A DNA stretch of 64,000 bases. Source: UBA2233 sp002347965 [NCBI: Nitrospirae bacterium UBA2233] (lineage in GTDB: Bacteria > UBA2233). The stretch lies in assembly GCA_002347965.1 (NCBI GenBank), contig DDYN01000041.1:1-64000 (forward strand). Reading direction: 5' to 3'. The translations under genes and the position numbers were made by a program. Position 1 is the stretch's first letter, and the number at the start of each line of letters is the position of its first letter. A model generated the notes under the pieces. The model had not been told where the DNA came from. It did no database searches and saw nothing but the letters and a program-made list of their open reading frames with translations. Shown piece after piece: positions 17,021-28,102 of this stretch.

Positions 17021-17842
17021 ATGCGGAAGGTTTTCCTTCTTGCTTTGGTGTTCTTGCTCGTCGGGATCGGCTGGACCTTTATCCTTTCCCCGTCGCAGCC
17101 CCCCAATGGGTTCCTTCGGGAGGCCTCCGAGGCGCTAAAGGATCGCATGCGGAACCTTCTTGACCCTGCCGCCAGGGTGCTGGCCGAGGTTCGCCTTCGG
17201 CTCGATCGGGGGTTTAAGACATACGTCTTTTTGGCCGGCGCACAGAAAGAGAACCGTGAGCTTAGGCAATCTTCGGCCATCATGCAGTTTCAGCTTCGCC
17301 ATCTAAGGGTTCTTGAGGAGGAGAACGAACGCTTACGGAACCTCTTAGGCTTCCAGCAGGCCTCTTCCTTGCGCCTCATCCCCTGCCAAATCACGGGCAT
17401 CGAGGTCGAGCTTTGGCGCAGGGCGTTTTGGATTTCCAAGGGCACCAAGGACGGGGTAAACGAAGGTGCGGCCGTGGTCACGCCTAAAGGAATTGCGGGG
17501 CGGATTGTCCGCGCGAGCCCTTCTACGGCCTGTTTCCTCCCGATTACGAACGAAAAAATCACGCTCGACGGGGCGCTGGCCAAGAACGGCGTCCAAGGTC
17601 TCGTCCAAGGAGACGGGTTTGACCTGGTCAACTTCTTGTACATTCCGAAAGAAAGCGGGATCGTACCCGGCGATGCGGTCGTCTCGACGGGGCTGGAGGG
17701 TGTCTTCCCGCAGGGGTTGCCTATCGGTACCGTCACGGAAGTCCGAACGGAGAAAAGCGGGCTTTTCTTCAGGGCGACGATCAAGCCCTCCTCTCCTCCC
17801 TTTGGCTTCAGAGAAGCGTTCGCCGTGTCTCTTGGGCAATGA
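17021..17842 (+). CDS. mreC: Rod-shape-determining protein MreC
   Basis: A 273-residue bitopic protein: a membrane helix (about 4-22), a periplasmic coiled coil (about 70-110) and a beta-rich C-terminal domain with the conserved GAAVVTPKGIAGRI and VVSTGLEGVFPQGLPIG segments. MreC links MreB to the RodA-PBP2 synthase. I use the ATG at 17021; the TTG immediately before it is less likely. Its stop overlaps mreD by 4 bp. Confidence 0.94.
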   Translation: MRKVFLLALVFLLVGIGWTFILSPSQPPNGFLREASEALKDRMRNLLDPAARVLAEVRLRLDRGFKTYVFLAGAQKENRELRQSSAIMQFQLRHLRVLEEENERLRNLLGFQQASSLRLIPCQITGIEVELWRRAFWISKGTKDGVNEGAAVVTPKGIAGRIVRASPSTACFLPITNEKITLDGALAKNGVQGLVQGDGFDLVNFLYIPKESGIVPGDAVVSTGLEGVFPQGLPIGTVTEVRTEKSGLFFRATIKPSSPPFGFREAFAVSLGQ

Positions 17843-18354
17843 GCTTCAAACGGGCCCTTCTACTGGCCGCAATAGCCGCCGGGGCAGCCTCTGGAAGGTT
17901 CTTCATGTACTTTCTTTTCCTGCCGTTTCCCCTCCCCGTTCCCCTGTTCGGTTTTCTTGCCGTCTTGTGGCTCGCATGTTACCCGTCCATAGCGACCCTT
18001 GCGGGCGTAGTGGCCGTAGGGCTACTAGAGGACGGGCTTGCTTTCTCCCCCATGGGAACTTCTTCGGCAAGCTTGCTCATTACCTACGTTTACGCCCGCT
18101 GGCACCGCCGGATGTTTGCGCTTGAAGGCCGCGTTGGAGGCTTCCTCCTCAGCTTAAACGCCGTAGTTCTCGGCTATTTGGCCAAGGGCCTCCTGCTCTT
18201 CGGTCAAGGAGGCTTCCCCAACAAAGACGCGCTAGTTTTCGCCCTTTGGGTGCATATTGCATGGAGCTTGCTGCTCGCGCTGCTGGGGGCCTGGCTGCTC
18301 TCCACTCTGGAAGAGGTGCGGGAAACAGAGGCTTCAAAGCTGGTAGGCCGATGA
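17839..18354 (+). CDS. mreD: Rod-shape-determining membrane protein MreD
   Basis: A 171-residue hydrophobic protein with five or six predicted membrane helices, at the position of mreD between mreC and mrdA. ATGA overlaps occur on both sides. MreD sequences are poorly conserved; the weak motif VGLLEDGLAFSPMGTSSAS fits the family's D-x-x-S/G-x-x-G-T pattern. Assignment depends mainly on context and topology. Confidence 0.85.
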   Translation: MSFKRALLLAAIAAGAASGRFFMYFLFLPFPLPVPLFGFLAVLWLACYPSIATLAGVVAVGLLEDGLAFSPMGTSSASLLITYVYARWHRRMFALEGRVGGFLLSLNAVVLGYLAKGLLLFGQGGFPNKDALVFALWVHIAWSLLLALLGAWLLSTLEEVRETEASKLVGR

Positions 18355-20243
18355 TTAAACCCCAAGGGCTGCCCCCTGAAACATGGATTTCCAAACCGCC
18401 GCCCGACCGCTGGAAGGGGCGCTTCCGGCTCCTTATGCTCATTGTGCTGCTTGTGTTGGGCCTTTTAGGGTTTCGCCTGTTTGAACTTCAGGTACTCCAA
18501 GGCGGCTACTTTCGGGAGATGTCCGAGAACAACAGGATCAAAGTCCGCATTTTACCGGCAATCCGGGGCCAGATTATTGACCGGAACGGGTTTCCCATCG
18601 CGAACACAAGGCCTGCGTTCAGGCTGCTGCTCATCCCGGAGGATGTCCACAACAAGGCGGACGTGCTCCAAAAGTTGGCTACCATCCTGAAGAAAGACCC
18701 CAAAGAGCTTGAAGAGCGCTACGAGCGCTACGAGCGCCAGCCCCCCTTTCTTCCTAGAATCATCGAGCGGGACCTTTCGTGGGAAACGTTCGTGAAAACC
18801 AAGGCCCACTTGAGCGACATGCCGGGCGTCGAACTCGAGATTGCCACGGTACGTCATTACCCCTACGGGGAGCTATTTGGCCACATCACGGGGTATATCG
18901 GCGAAATCTCGAAGGGACAGCTCGAAAAAGATTCCAAGAGAACCTACCGAATGGGCGATATGACTGGCAAGACGGGGCTTGAGGCGTTCTACGAGGCCGA
19001 ACTCAGGGGCAGGAACGGCCAAAGGCTCTTGGAGGTGGACGCGCTGGGCAGGCCCAAATCGCTTCTGGGCGAGGAAACCCCTGTCGTCGGGAACACGCTC
19101 GCGACATCGCTTGACATCCCAACGCAGATGGCTGGCTACCTCGCATTCGGTCCCCACAAGGGGGCGGCCGTAGCGATCGACCCGGACACCGGAGAAGTAC
19201 TCGCGCTCATCTCCAAGCCTTCGTACGACCCGAACCTTTTTGCGGTCGGCATAGACCGCGCCACCTGGGCATCGCTGGCGAACGGCCCCGGAAAACCGCT
19301 CATCAACAAGGCCATTACCGGGGTGTACCCTCCAGGCTCCACGTTCAAGCCGGCCGTCGCGCTGGCAGGGCTGGAAAGCCGCAAGATCGGCCCAAACAAC
19401 CGTATTTCTTGTGGAGGCTCGTTTTGGTTCGGCGGCAGGGCGTTCCGGTGTTGGAAAAAGGGGGGCCATGGGGGGCTGAACGTCGTCCAGGCACTCGAGC
19501 AATCTTGCGACGTGTTCTTTTACTCCGTCGGCAACTGGGTGGGGATCGACAAGATCGCCACGTACGCAAAAATGCTCGGCTTAGGCATTGCTACGGGAAT
19601 CGACCTGCCGGGCGAACGGACCGGAACAATCCCGAGCACGGCCTGGAAAAAGCGCGTGCTCAAGGTAAAGTGGTACCCGGGAGAAACGATCTCCTGTGCG
19701 ATCGGCCAAGGGTACGTTACGGTCACCCCGCTGCAGCTTGCCCTGTTTACCTCGGGGCTGGCCAACGGCCAACGGATCATCGCGCCGCGAATCGGGAAGA
19801 GCGTTCGCAATCCTGATACCGGAGCGCAAGCTCAAACGGGCGACCGCCCAGTAAGGGGGCTTACGCTCAGCCCAAAAAACCTCTCGCTCGTCCAGGAAGG
19901 ACTGCTGGCCGTCGTCGAAGGCCAAAGGGGGACGGGCAAGCGCGCAAAAATCCCGAACCTTCGTGTCGCGGGGAAGACGGGCACGGCCCAGGTGGTCAAA
20001 CTCTCCACCTTCAAGGGTTACAGCCTCGGCGCCCTTCCCGAACGCTACCGGGATCATGCCTGGTTCATCGCCTTCGCCCCGTACGAACACCCAAAAATTG
20101 CCGTCGCCGTGCTCGTCGAGCACGGCGAGCACGGAGCCACGACGGCGGCTCCCGTGGCAAAAGCAATGATAGAGGCATACTTACGCTTAGTCCCAAACCC
20201 ACTTTCAGGAGACATGCATGGCACTGCTAGGTCAAATCCGTAA
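18351..20243 (+). CDS. mrdA: Penicillin-binding protein 2 (class B transpeptidase)
   Basis: A 630-residue elongasome transpeptidase with one N-terminal membrane helix (about 26-48), a PBP dimerisation/pedestal domain and the catalytic domain. Active-site motifs are S330-TFK, S385-CD and KTGT (about 541). The start is the ATG at 18351 within the mreD stop (ATGA); the open frame extends further upstream through mreD but that part is not PBP-like. It pairs with RodA encoded at 14.6 kb. The 3' end overlaps ppiD by 26 bp. Confidence 0.96.
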   Translation: MIKPQGLPPETWISKPPPDRWKGRFRLLMLIVLLVLGLLGFRLFELQVLQGGYFREMSENNRIKVRILPAIRGQIIDRNGFPIANTRPAFRLLLIPEDVHNKADVLQKLATILKKDPKELEERYERYERQPPFLPRIIERDLSWETFVKTKAHLSDMPGVELEIATVRHYPYGELFGHITGYIGEISKGQLEKDSKRTYRMGDMTGKTGLEAFYEAELRGRNGQRLLEVDALGRPKSLLGEETPVVGNTLATSLDIPTQMAGYLAFGPHKGAAVAIDPDTGEVLALISKPSYDPNLFAVGIDRATWASLANGPGKPLINKAITGVYPPGSTFKPAVALAGLESRKIGPNNRISCGGSFWFGGRAFRCWKKGGHGGLNVVQALEQSCDVFFYSVGNWVGIDKIATYAKMLGLGIATGIDLPGERTGTIPSTAWKKRVLKVKWYPGETISCAIGQGYVTVTPLQLALFTSGLANGQRIIAPRIGKSVRNPDTGAQAQTGDRPVRGLTLSPKNLSLVQEGLLAVVEGQRGTGKRAKIPNLRVAGKTGTAQVVKLSTFKGYSLGALPERYRDHAWFIAFAPYEHPKIAVAVLVEHGEHGATTAAPVAKAMIEAYLRLVPNPLSGDMHGTARSNP

Positions 20244-22113
20244 ACGGGCCTCGGGGATTGGCATTAAGGTTATCTTCGGGCTGATTGCGCTCACCTTCGT
20301 CGTCGGTTTCGGAATCCTGCCGAACATCGGCGGGCCTAACAAAGAGACGACGGCCCTCATCGAGGCAGGCAAAACCAAGATCGACCTTTCGGAATTCTTG
20401 ATCGCGTACAATCAAACGCTCGAAGAGTTAGAAAGGGCCTACGGCGGCCAGATTCCAAAGGCCATGCTCGAAAATTTTGGGTTGAAACAGCGCCTTGTGG
20501 AGGCATTGAAGACTAAAGCCGTCCTGCTCGAGCAGGCCAGGCTTTGGGGGCTGGAGATTCCGGACGTGGTGCTCGGCCAAGAAATACAAAAGGCCAAGGC
20601 CTTCCAAACAAACGGCCGATTCGACCCCGACAGGTACAGGGCCACCCTCCGGAGTGCAGGAATGACCCCGGAGCGCTTCGAAAAGGCCTTTAGGCGAGAC
20701 CTCACTACAGGCTGGGTCGAACAGCTCATGGACGGGCTTGCCGTCCTTCCTGAGCCAGCGTTGCAGGCTGTTTTCGAGGCACTCCATCACAAAAGGGTCT
20801 TCTATGCAATCGAGCTTCAAGAGCCCGACATTTCGCCGGAACAGCTCGACGAAACCCACCTGAAGGCGTATTTTTCGAACAACAAGGAAGCCTTCAGGGC
20901 GCCAAAGCGCGTACGTGCAGAGATTTTAGCCTTCGAGCCGATCCTGCTCCTTGCTAAGGTTCACCCCGACCCGAAATCGGTGGAAGCCTACTACCGAGCC
21001 CATATTGAAGAATTCAAAGAGCCAAAGCGTTGGCGCATCGCCCAGATTCTCGTCAAGGATGAGGCCAAGGCCAAGGAGGTCCGGAGTAAGATCGCCAAGG
21101 GGGAGCGCTTCGAGGACGTTGCGAAGGCGTTCAGCGAAGACGAGGCCTCCGCCAAAAAAGGCGGGGACGTGGGGGAAGTCCGGGCTGCGGCCTTGAACCC
21201 GTCCATAAGAAGGGCGCTGTTCCAGCTCAAGGAGGGCGAGACATCGGAGCCTATCCGCGTGGGCGAGCAGTTTATCCTAATCAAGGTGCTCAAAATCCTT
21301 CCCGAATACACGCCAGAGCTTGAAGAAATGCAGGGCTTGATTGTGGAGATTCTAAAGCGCCACGAAGCCGATAAACTCGCGAAATTCATGTCCGAGAAGG
21401 CATATACGACGCTCAAGGCCGCAGAAAGCCCAAACCTGATGGCATACGGGGGCCAGCAGGGTATAGGCGCTTTTGAGGCCGAGCTTACCAAGCAAGAGCA
21501 ACCGATCCAGGGGCTGGGCTACTACCCGGACCTTAACAAACGGCTGCTTATGCTCGAACAAGGGGAGCTTGCGGGCCCGATCGCAACGAGCAGGGGGTAC
21601 TTCATCGCCTACGGAAAAGAGGTGCAACCTTCCTTAATCCCCCCCTTCGAAACGGTCCGCGACGAGGTACAAAAACGTCTGCACAAGGAGCTCGCGCAAA
21701 AAGAGCGGAGCGCCCTCATCGAGAGGCTTTCTAGGGCGCTGGCGTCGTCTAAAGACCCGGAGGACCTGCTTCGCCAAGAAGGGATGGCTTACCGCGCACT
21801 CAACCCGATCGGCCCTGACGATGCCAGGCTCGAGCCGATCGGAGAGCTACCGCCCGGACTTGGCCCCAAATTGTTCGCGCTTTCAAAGAAGACCCCCGTA
21901 CTTAAAGAGCCCGTAACTTTCGGCGGAAAAAGCTTCATCCTCGTGCTCAAGGACACCATAAAGCCGCCGAAAGAAGCCTACCAAAAAGAAAGAGGGCGCG
22001 TGTTAAACCAAACACAGCAAGAGCTCCGGGCGAGCTTTCTTACGAGATTCATCAGGGCCTTCGAAAAAGCGCACAAGGTGAAGGTAAACGAGCGTGCGCT
22101 CGATCGGGTTTGA
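20218..22113 (+). CDS. PpiD/SurA-type peptidyl-prolyl isomerase, membrane-anchored periplasmic chaperone
   Basis: A 631-residue protein with one N-terminal anchor helix (about 15-38), SurA_N-like helical chaperone domains, and a parvulin (PPIC) domain at about 262-365 with RWRIAQILVKDEAKA and the FEDVAKAFSEDEASAKKGGDVG signature. A long helical C-terminal part follows. The architecture matches PpiD, which assists proteins leaving the Sec translocon. The start is ATG 20218, behind AGGAG, inside the end of mrdA. Confidence 0.88.
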   Translation: MALLGQIRKRASGIGIKVIFGLIALTFVVGFGILPNIGGPNKETTALIEAGKTKIDLSEFLIAYNQTLEELERAYGGQIPKAMLENFGLKQRLVEALKTKAVLLEQARLWGLEIPDVVLGQEIQKAKAFQTNGRFDPDRYRATLRSAGMTPERFEKAFRRDLTTGWVEQLMDGLAVLPEPALQAVFEALHHKRVFYAIELQEPDISPEQLDETHLKAYFSNNKEAFRAPKRVRAEILAFEPILLLAKVHPDPKSVEAYYRAHIEEFKEPKRWRIAQILVKDEAKAKEVRSKIAKGERFEDVAKAFSEDEASAKKGGDVGEVRAAALNPSIRRALFQLKEGETSEPIRVGEQFILIKVLKILPEYTPELEEMQGLIVEILKRHEADKLAKFMSEKAYTTLKAAESPNLMAYGGQQGIGAFEAELTKQEQPIQGLGYYPDLNKRLLMLEQGELAGPIATSRGYFIAYGKEVQPSLIPPFETVRDEVQKRLHKELAQKERSALIERLSRALASSKDPEDLLRQEGMAYRALNPIGPDDARLEPIGELPPGLGPKLFALSKKTPVLKEPVTFGGKSFILVLKDTIKPPKEAYQKERGRVLNQTQQELRASFLTRFIRAFEKAHKVKVNERALDRV

Positions 22114-22256
22114 CGTAGGCCCAAAAGAAGGCCTAACTAGCAAGGCGGCGCAACAGGGCTCGAGCGGCTGCCACTCCTGCACCCTTTAAGCCCGGCCTTA
22201 CCGATGGAATGGCTAAGGCTTTGTGAACGGCAAGACGTTGCCCCGAGGACGTGCGG

Positions 22257-22937
22257 TCAAGGGGCCTTGGAGGGCTGAGGAAGGGGGTGGTCTGACCCCA
22301 TAGAAGAAAACGGGGAAGCCTCCAGGTAGGCTCTAAGCTTTCCCAGGGCCAGCTCGATCTCCTGGATCCTGGCCTCGATCGCCCCTTCTAGGAGCCCGTG
22401 GCAGGCGGACGTCGGAATGGCGACGACAAGACCGAAGTACGTCGTGATCATCGCCTCGGCAATGCCGCCCGCCAAAAGAGAAGGGTCCACGGGACCCCCG
22501 TGGCCCTGGATAACGAAGAACGCCTTGATCAGCCCCGAGATCGTCCCCAAGAGCCCTAGCATCGTCGAAAGGTTGGCGATGTTTGGGAGCGCGCGCAAGT
22601 GTCGCTCTAACACCTGGGCTGCCCGGGACGCCTCGATTTCGGCCGATTCTAGCGCGTTAGCTTCCCCCTCACGGTAATGGGCGAGGTACGTCCAGAGTAC
22701 TCTCGGCAAAAGCCCCTTGGAAAGCTCGAGGAATGAAAGCGCTCTGGAAAAGTCTCCCCTCTCCAAGAACGCCTCCAGCCTTCCCCACACGAGCCGCTCC
22801 GGCGCCTTGGTTCGCGCGAGCACGTACAGCCGCTCGAGCACAAAGGCCAGTGCGAGGACGCTAAGCACCAAAATAGGGTGCATGAACACCCCGCCTAGCT
22901 TGTAGTACTCAACAATGCCGACACTTTGCATGTCCAA
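22257..22937 (-). CDS. MotA/TolQ/ExbB proton-channel family protein, without a partner gene
   Basis: A 226-residue protein with three membrane helices in the ExbB/TolQ pattern: one near residues 16-36, then two around 125-185 carrying LGLLGTISGLIKAFF and GIAEAMITTYFGLVVAIP. ExbB/TolQ proteins form pentameric channels that drive an ExbD/TolR partner by proton flow. No ExbD/TolR gene follows, so its partner must be elsewhere or the role differs. The start may be TTG 22937 (AAGGAG upstream) or ATG 22931. Confidence 0.85.
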   Translation of the reverse strand: MDMQSVGIVEYYKLGGVFMHPILVLSVLALAFVLERLYVLARTKAPERLVWGRLEAFLERGDFSRALSFLELSKGLLPRVLWTYLAHYREGEANALESAEIEASRAAQVLERHLRALPNIANLSTMLGLLGTISGLIKAFFVIQGHGGPVDPSLLAGGIAEAMITTYFGLVVAIPTSACHGLLEGAIEARIQEIELALGKLRAYLEASPFSSMGSDHPLPQPSKAP

Positions 22938-23031
22938 GATAAGGCCGCTCCTTCTTCACTCATAAAAACGATGGAACCATTTGCCCTTCCTTAGTTATTG
23001 TACCCCGAAGACCAGCCCACCCGGATGCTAC

Positions 23032-23964
23032 TCAGGCCCGCTTATGCGGCCTGTGGGGGTACAAGACAGACGCGATCGTCGTGGCCGCCAAGATGCCCCC
23101 GATCACTCCAAGCGTCCATAGGATGGGGATATCGTAGAAGTGGCCTGCAATCATCTTGACCCCGATGAACACGAGAATCAGCGCAAGGCCGTAATTCAGG
23201 AACCTGAGCAGCTCCATCAACCCGGCCAGCGCAAAATACATCGCCCGAAGGCCCAGGATGGCGAACGCGTTCGAACTGAAGGCGATGAAAGGGTCGAGCG
23301 TTACTCCGAAAACCGCCGGGATCGAGTCCAGCGCGAACATAATATCCGTCGTTTCGATCATCACGAGGACGACAAAAAGCGGCGTGACCATCCACTTTTG
23401 ACCAACCTTCACAAAAAAATGGCCCGAGTCGTACCCTTTGGTGATGGGGAAAAACCTCTCGAGCGCCCGAAAGACGGGGTTCTTTCTGATGTCCGCCTGC
23501 TCGTTTTTTTGGAAGACGAGGTGGATGCCGGTATAAATCAACAGCACCCCGAACACGTACAAAAGCCAATCGAAGCGGCGAACAAGATGAATGCCCACAA
23601 GGATGAAGGTGATCCTCATGACAATCGCCCCGAAGATCCCCCAAAACAACGCGCGGTGCCGGAAGGCATGAGGAACGCCGAAGAACGTGAAAAGAGTAAG
23701 GAACACAAACAGGTTGTCTACGCTTAAAGCAAACTCGATCAGGTAGGCGCCCAAGAACTCCAGCGCGGCCCTAGAGCCCATAAAGCGGTACACACCGCCA
23801 CAGAACACAAGCGCCAGGCTGGCCCAAAGAATGGTGAAGGCGAGCGCCTCACGCACGCCGAGGACATGCGCCTTTCTTTGAAAAACAAAAAGGTCGAGCC
23901 CAAGCATGAACAAAAGAAACCCAAGAAACGCGCTCCATAACAAAGGCTGATCTACGATTCCCAT
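23032..23964 (-). CDS. TerC-family membrane protein (Alx-like)
   Basis: A 310-residue integral membrane protein with about nine helices. The family motifs are FALSVDNLFVFL (acidic, Asn-containing metal-site helix) and VMIETTDIMFALDSIPAVFGVT. TerC/Alx proteins are linked to manganese export and, in some bacteria, metallation of secreted enzymes or tellurite resistance. It is monocistronic. I looked for the manganese riboswitch that often precedes such genes and did not recognise it. Confidence 0.93.
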   Translation of the reverse strand: MGIVDQPLLWSAFLGFLLFMLGLDLFVFQRKAHVLGVREALAFTILWASLALVFCGGVYRFMGSRAALEFLGAYLIEFALSVDNLFVFLTLFTFFGVPHAFRHRALFWGIFGAIVMRITFILVGIHLVRRFDWLLYVFGVLLIYTGIHLVFQKNEQADIRKNPVFRALERFFPITKGYDSGHFFVKVGQKWMVTPLFVVLVMIETTDIMFALDSIPAVFGVTLDPFIAFSSNAFAILGLRAMYFALAGLMELLRFLNYGLALILVFIGVKMIAGHFYDIPILWTLGVIGGILAATTIASVLYPHRPHKRA

Positions 23965-25687
<1,723 letters not shown>

Positions 25688-25700
25688 GAGGCCTCGGGGG

Positions 25701-26231
25701 TTGCCGCCCTTTCAAGAAAGAAACTCGTCCGTAAAGCACCCGCGAATAAGAGAGGCGTTCGGGCGCTTTGGTCTTCTTATGGCCTGCGGCCTGGGGGCCG
25801 GGCTTTTGCCGAAGGCGCCGGGCACGTTCGGAACCTTGCTCGGCGTGCTCGTAGAGGTGGCGCTCTTTTGGGGTCTTGACCCTGCGTGGCGTTACCCTGG
25901 CCTGCTTTTGGCTTTTGGGCTCGTGTGCGCCCTTAGCCTTGCGCTTCTGCCCCTGGCAAGCAAGCACTTTGCAAGCCACGACCCAAAGCCTTTCGTGCTG
26001 GACGAGGTTGCTGGGTACCTGCTAATTCCCGTCGTGCTGACAAACGCTCACGCTTCGGTTTGGAGGACGACGCTCGGGTTTTGCTTCTTCCGGGTCTTCG
26101 ACATTTTAAAGCCCTTCCCGATCGGTTGGGTCGATCGCACGCTCGAGGGCTCGTTTGGCGTCCTCTTGGACGATCTTTTGGCCGGGCTCTTTGCCGCCCT
26201 TGCAATCCTAGTCCTGCAAGACGTCCTCTAA
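25701..26231 (+). CDS. pgpA: Phosphatidylglycerophosphatase A
   Basis: A 176-residue membrane phosphatase converting phosphatidylglycerol phosphate to phosphatidylglycerol. The family motif GAGLLPKAPGTFGTLLGV and the acidic VLDEVAGYLL motif are clear; four hydrophobic segments. TTG 25701 behind TAGGAGG is the only reasonable start and gives an N-terminal extension of about 20 residues compared with E. coli PgpA. Confidence 0.9.
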   Translation: MPPFQERNSSVKHPRIREAFGRFGLLMACGLGAGLLPKAPGTFGTLLGVLVEVALFWGLDPAWRYPGLLLAFGLVCALSLALLPLASKHFASHDPKPFVLDEVAGYLLIPVVLTNAHASVWRTTLGFCFFRVFDILKPFPIGWVDRTLEGSFGVLLDDLLAGLFAALAILVLQDVL

Positions 26232-26307
26232 ACTTCCTTTTAAGGCGGGGGTATGCTAACCTGTGGACTTATGATCAATGTCCATCACTTGGCGATGGGG
26301 GCGCACC

Positions 26308-26622
26308 TTGGGAATTGAAAGAGAGCAGGTTCAGCATATCGCAAGGCTTTCCAGGCTTGCGTTGAGCGATGACGAGATTACCCTTTTTAAGGGGCAGCTT
26401 GCCCGCATTCTCGATTACATCGGCATACTAGAAGAGCTGGATACGAGCGCTACCATGCCGCTCTACCACCCGAACGCCGAAGGCCTCTCGCTTCGGCAAG
26501 ACATCCCGAGGGAGAACGGGCCGGCCGTAGACCTTAAAGGCCTGGCGCCCGAGTTCGACGAGGGCCATTTTCTTGTCCCTAGCATATTGGAGACCAACGC
26601 AAGCGAGCAAGAGCGTGCCTAA
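26308..26622 (+). CDS. gatC: Asp/Glu-tRNA amidotransferase subunit C
   Basis: About 104 residues. The small subunit that stabilises GatA on GatB. It has the family opening IEREQVQHIARLSRLAL and the PLYHPNAEGLSLRQDIP linker that wraps around GatA. I prefer TTG 26308 (GGGGG six bases upstream), which places the start as in homologues; ATG 26278 in the same frame adds ten residues. It overlaps gatA by 8 bp. Confidence 0.9.
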   Translation: MGIEREQVQHIARLSRLALSDDEITLFKGQLARILDYIGILEELDTSATMPLYHPNAEGLSLRQDIPRENGPAVDLKGLAPEFDEGHFLVPSILETNASEQERA

Positions 26623-28093
26623 CCTGCCCTTTTTGACATTGGCCGAGCTAAGGAGCGGCTATTCAAGGAAAGAGTTCCAACCCTCCGAGGTGATCGAGGC
26701 CCACTTGAAGCGGATCGAGGCGCTCAACCCGGAGCTGAACGCCTACCTAGAAGTCTTTGGGGACGGAGCAAGGGACCGGGCTAGGGCGTTGGACAAAAAG
26801 CTCGCCCAGGGCGGACCGTTAGGGCCGCTTTTCGGGGTTCCTTTGGCCGTAAAAGACGTGCTCTGCGTCGAAGGGACGAAAACGACCTGCGGCTCCAAGA
26901 TGCTCGAGCCGTTCATCGCCCCCTACGACGCCTCGTGCATTCGAAGGCTGAGAGACCAAGGGGCGGTGTTCCTCGGGAAGACGAACATGGACGAGTTCGC
27001 CATGGGCTCTTCGACGGAGAACTCGGCCTTCGGCCCGACACGCAACCCGTTTGGCCTGGAAAGGGTGCCGGGCGGGTCTTCCGGCGGGTCGGCCGCGGCC
27101 GTTGCTGCGCATCTTTGCCAGGCGGCACTCGGTTCGGATACGGGCGGGTCAATCCGACAGCCTGCCGCCTTTTGCGGCATCGTAGGGCTAAAGCCTACTT
27201 ACGGCAGGGTTTCGCGCTACGGGCTCGTGGCGTTCGCTTCTTCGCTCGACCAAATCGGGCCGATGACTAAGACCTCCGAGGATGCCGCGATCCTGTTCTG
27301 GGCGATCGCGGGCCATGACCCAAAAGACATGACGAGTTCGACAAGGCCGGTCCCTCCGCTGGAGGCGTTGTTCGGCCAAGACCCGAGGCGATTTCGGCTC
27401 GGTCTTCCGAAAGAGTATTTCGTGGAGGGGATGGACCAAGAAGTCCGCGACGCGCTGCTGGCCACGCTGGCAAAGCTAGAGGGGTTGGGCATTCAAGTAG
27501 AAGAGGTTAGCCTTCCCCACACGCCATACGCTACGGCGGTGTACTACATTATCGCCACCTCCGAGGCCAGCTCCAACCTTGCGCGCTACGATGGCGTAAA
27601 GTACGGGTTTAGCGCCAAACACGCGGACAGCATGCTCGAGCTCTACGAACGAACTAGAGCGGCTGGGTTTGGCCTCGAGGTCAAACGAAGGATCATGCTC
27701 GGCACGTACGCGTTGTCGGCCGGATACTACGAGGCATACTTCAAAAAGGCCGCGCAGGTAAGGAGGCTGATCCTGGAGGATTTCACGCGCGCCTTCGAAA
27801 AGGTCGATGCTATAGTCTCGCCGACAACCCCGACGCCTCCGTTCCTTCTCGGCGAAAAGATCGAAGACCCGCTCACTATGTACCTCTCCGACATCTACAC
27901 GAACGCGCTCAACTTGGCCGGGCTTCCGGGCATGAGCCTCCCCATCGCACGAACGGGCGATGGGTTGCCCGTCGGAATGCAGATTATCGCCCCGGCCTTC
28001 ATGGAAGAGAGACTCTTTTGCCTTGGCAGGCTGATCGAGGAACTCACCAACCCCCCCATCCAGGGTGTCCCCTTCGACCAACCCATCGCGTAA
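26615..28093 (+). CDS. gatA: Asp/Glu-tRNA amidotransferase subunit A (amidase)
   Basis: A 492-residue amidase-signature protein that releases ammonia from glutamine for conversion of misacylated Glu-tRNA(Gln) or Asp-tRNA(Asn). The Ser-cisSer-Lys triad is seen in FGVPLAVKDV (Lys about 80), VPGGSSGGSAAA and GSDTGGSIRQPA. The start is GTG 26615, inside the end of gatC. The full GatCAB set implies that the cell lacks at least one of GlnRS or AsnRS, which should be checked in the rest of the genome. Confidence 0.96.
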   Translation: MPNLPFLTLAELRSGYSRKEFQPSEVIEAHLKRIEALNPELNAYLEVFGDGARDRARALDKKLAQGGPLGPLFGVPLAVKDVLCVEGTKTTCGSKMLEPFIAPYDASCIRRLRDQGAVFLGKTNMDEFAMGSSTENSAFGPTRNPFGLERVPGGSSGGSAAAVAAHLCQAALGSDTGGSIRQPAAFCGIVGLKPTYGRVSRYGLVAFASSLDQIGPMTKTSEDAAILFWAIAGHDPKDMTSSTRPVPPLEALFGQDPRRFRLGLPKEYFVEGMDQEVRDALLATLAKLEGLGIQVEEVSLPHTPYATAVYYIIATSEASSNLARYDGVKYGFSAKHADSMLELYERTRAAGFGLEVKRRIMLGTYALSAGYYEAYFKKAAQVRRLILEDFTRAFEKVDAIVSPTTPTPPFLLGEKIEDPLTMYLSDIYTNALNLAGLPGMSLPIARTGDGLPVGMQIIAPAFMEERLFCLGRLIEELTNPPIQGVPFDQPIA

Positions 28094-28102
28094 AGGAAGG
28101 CC

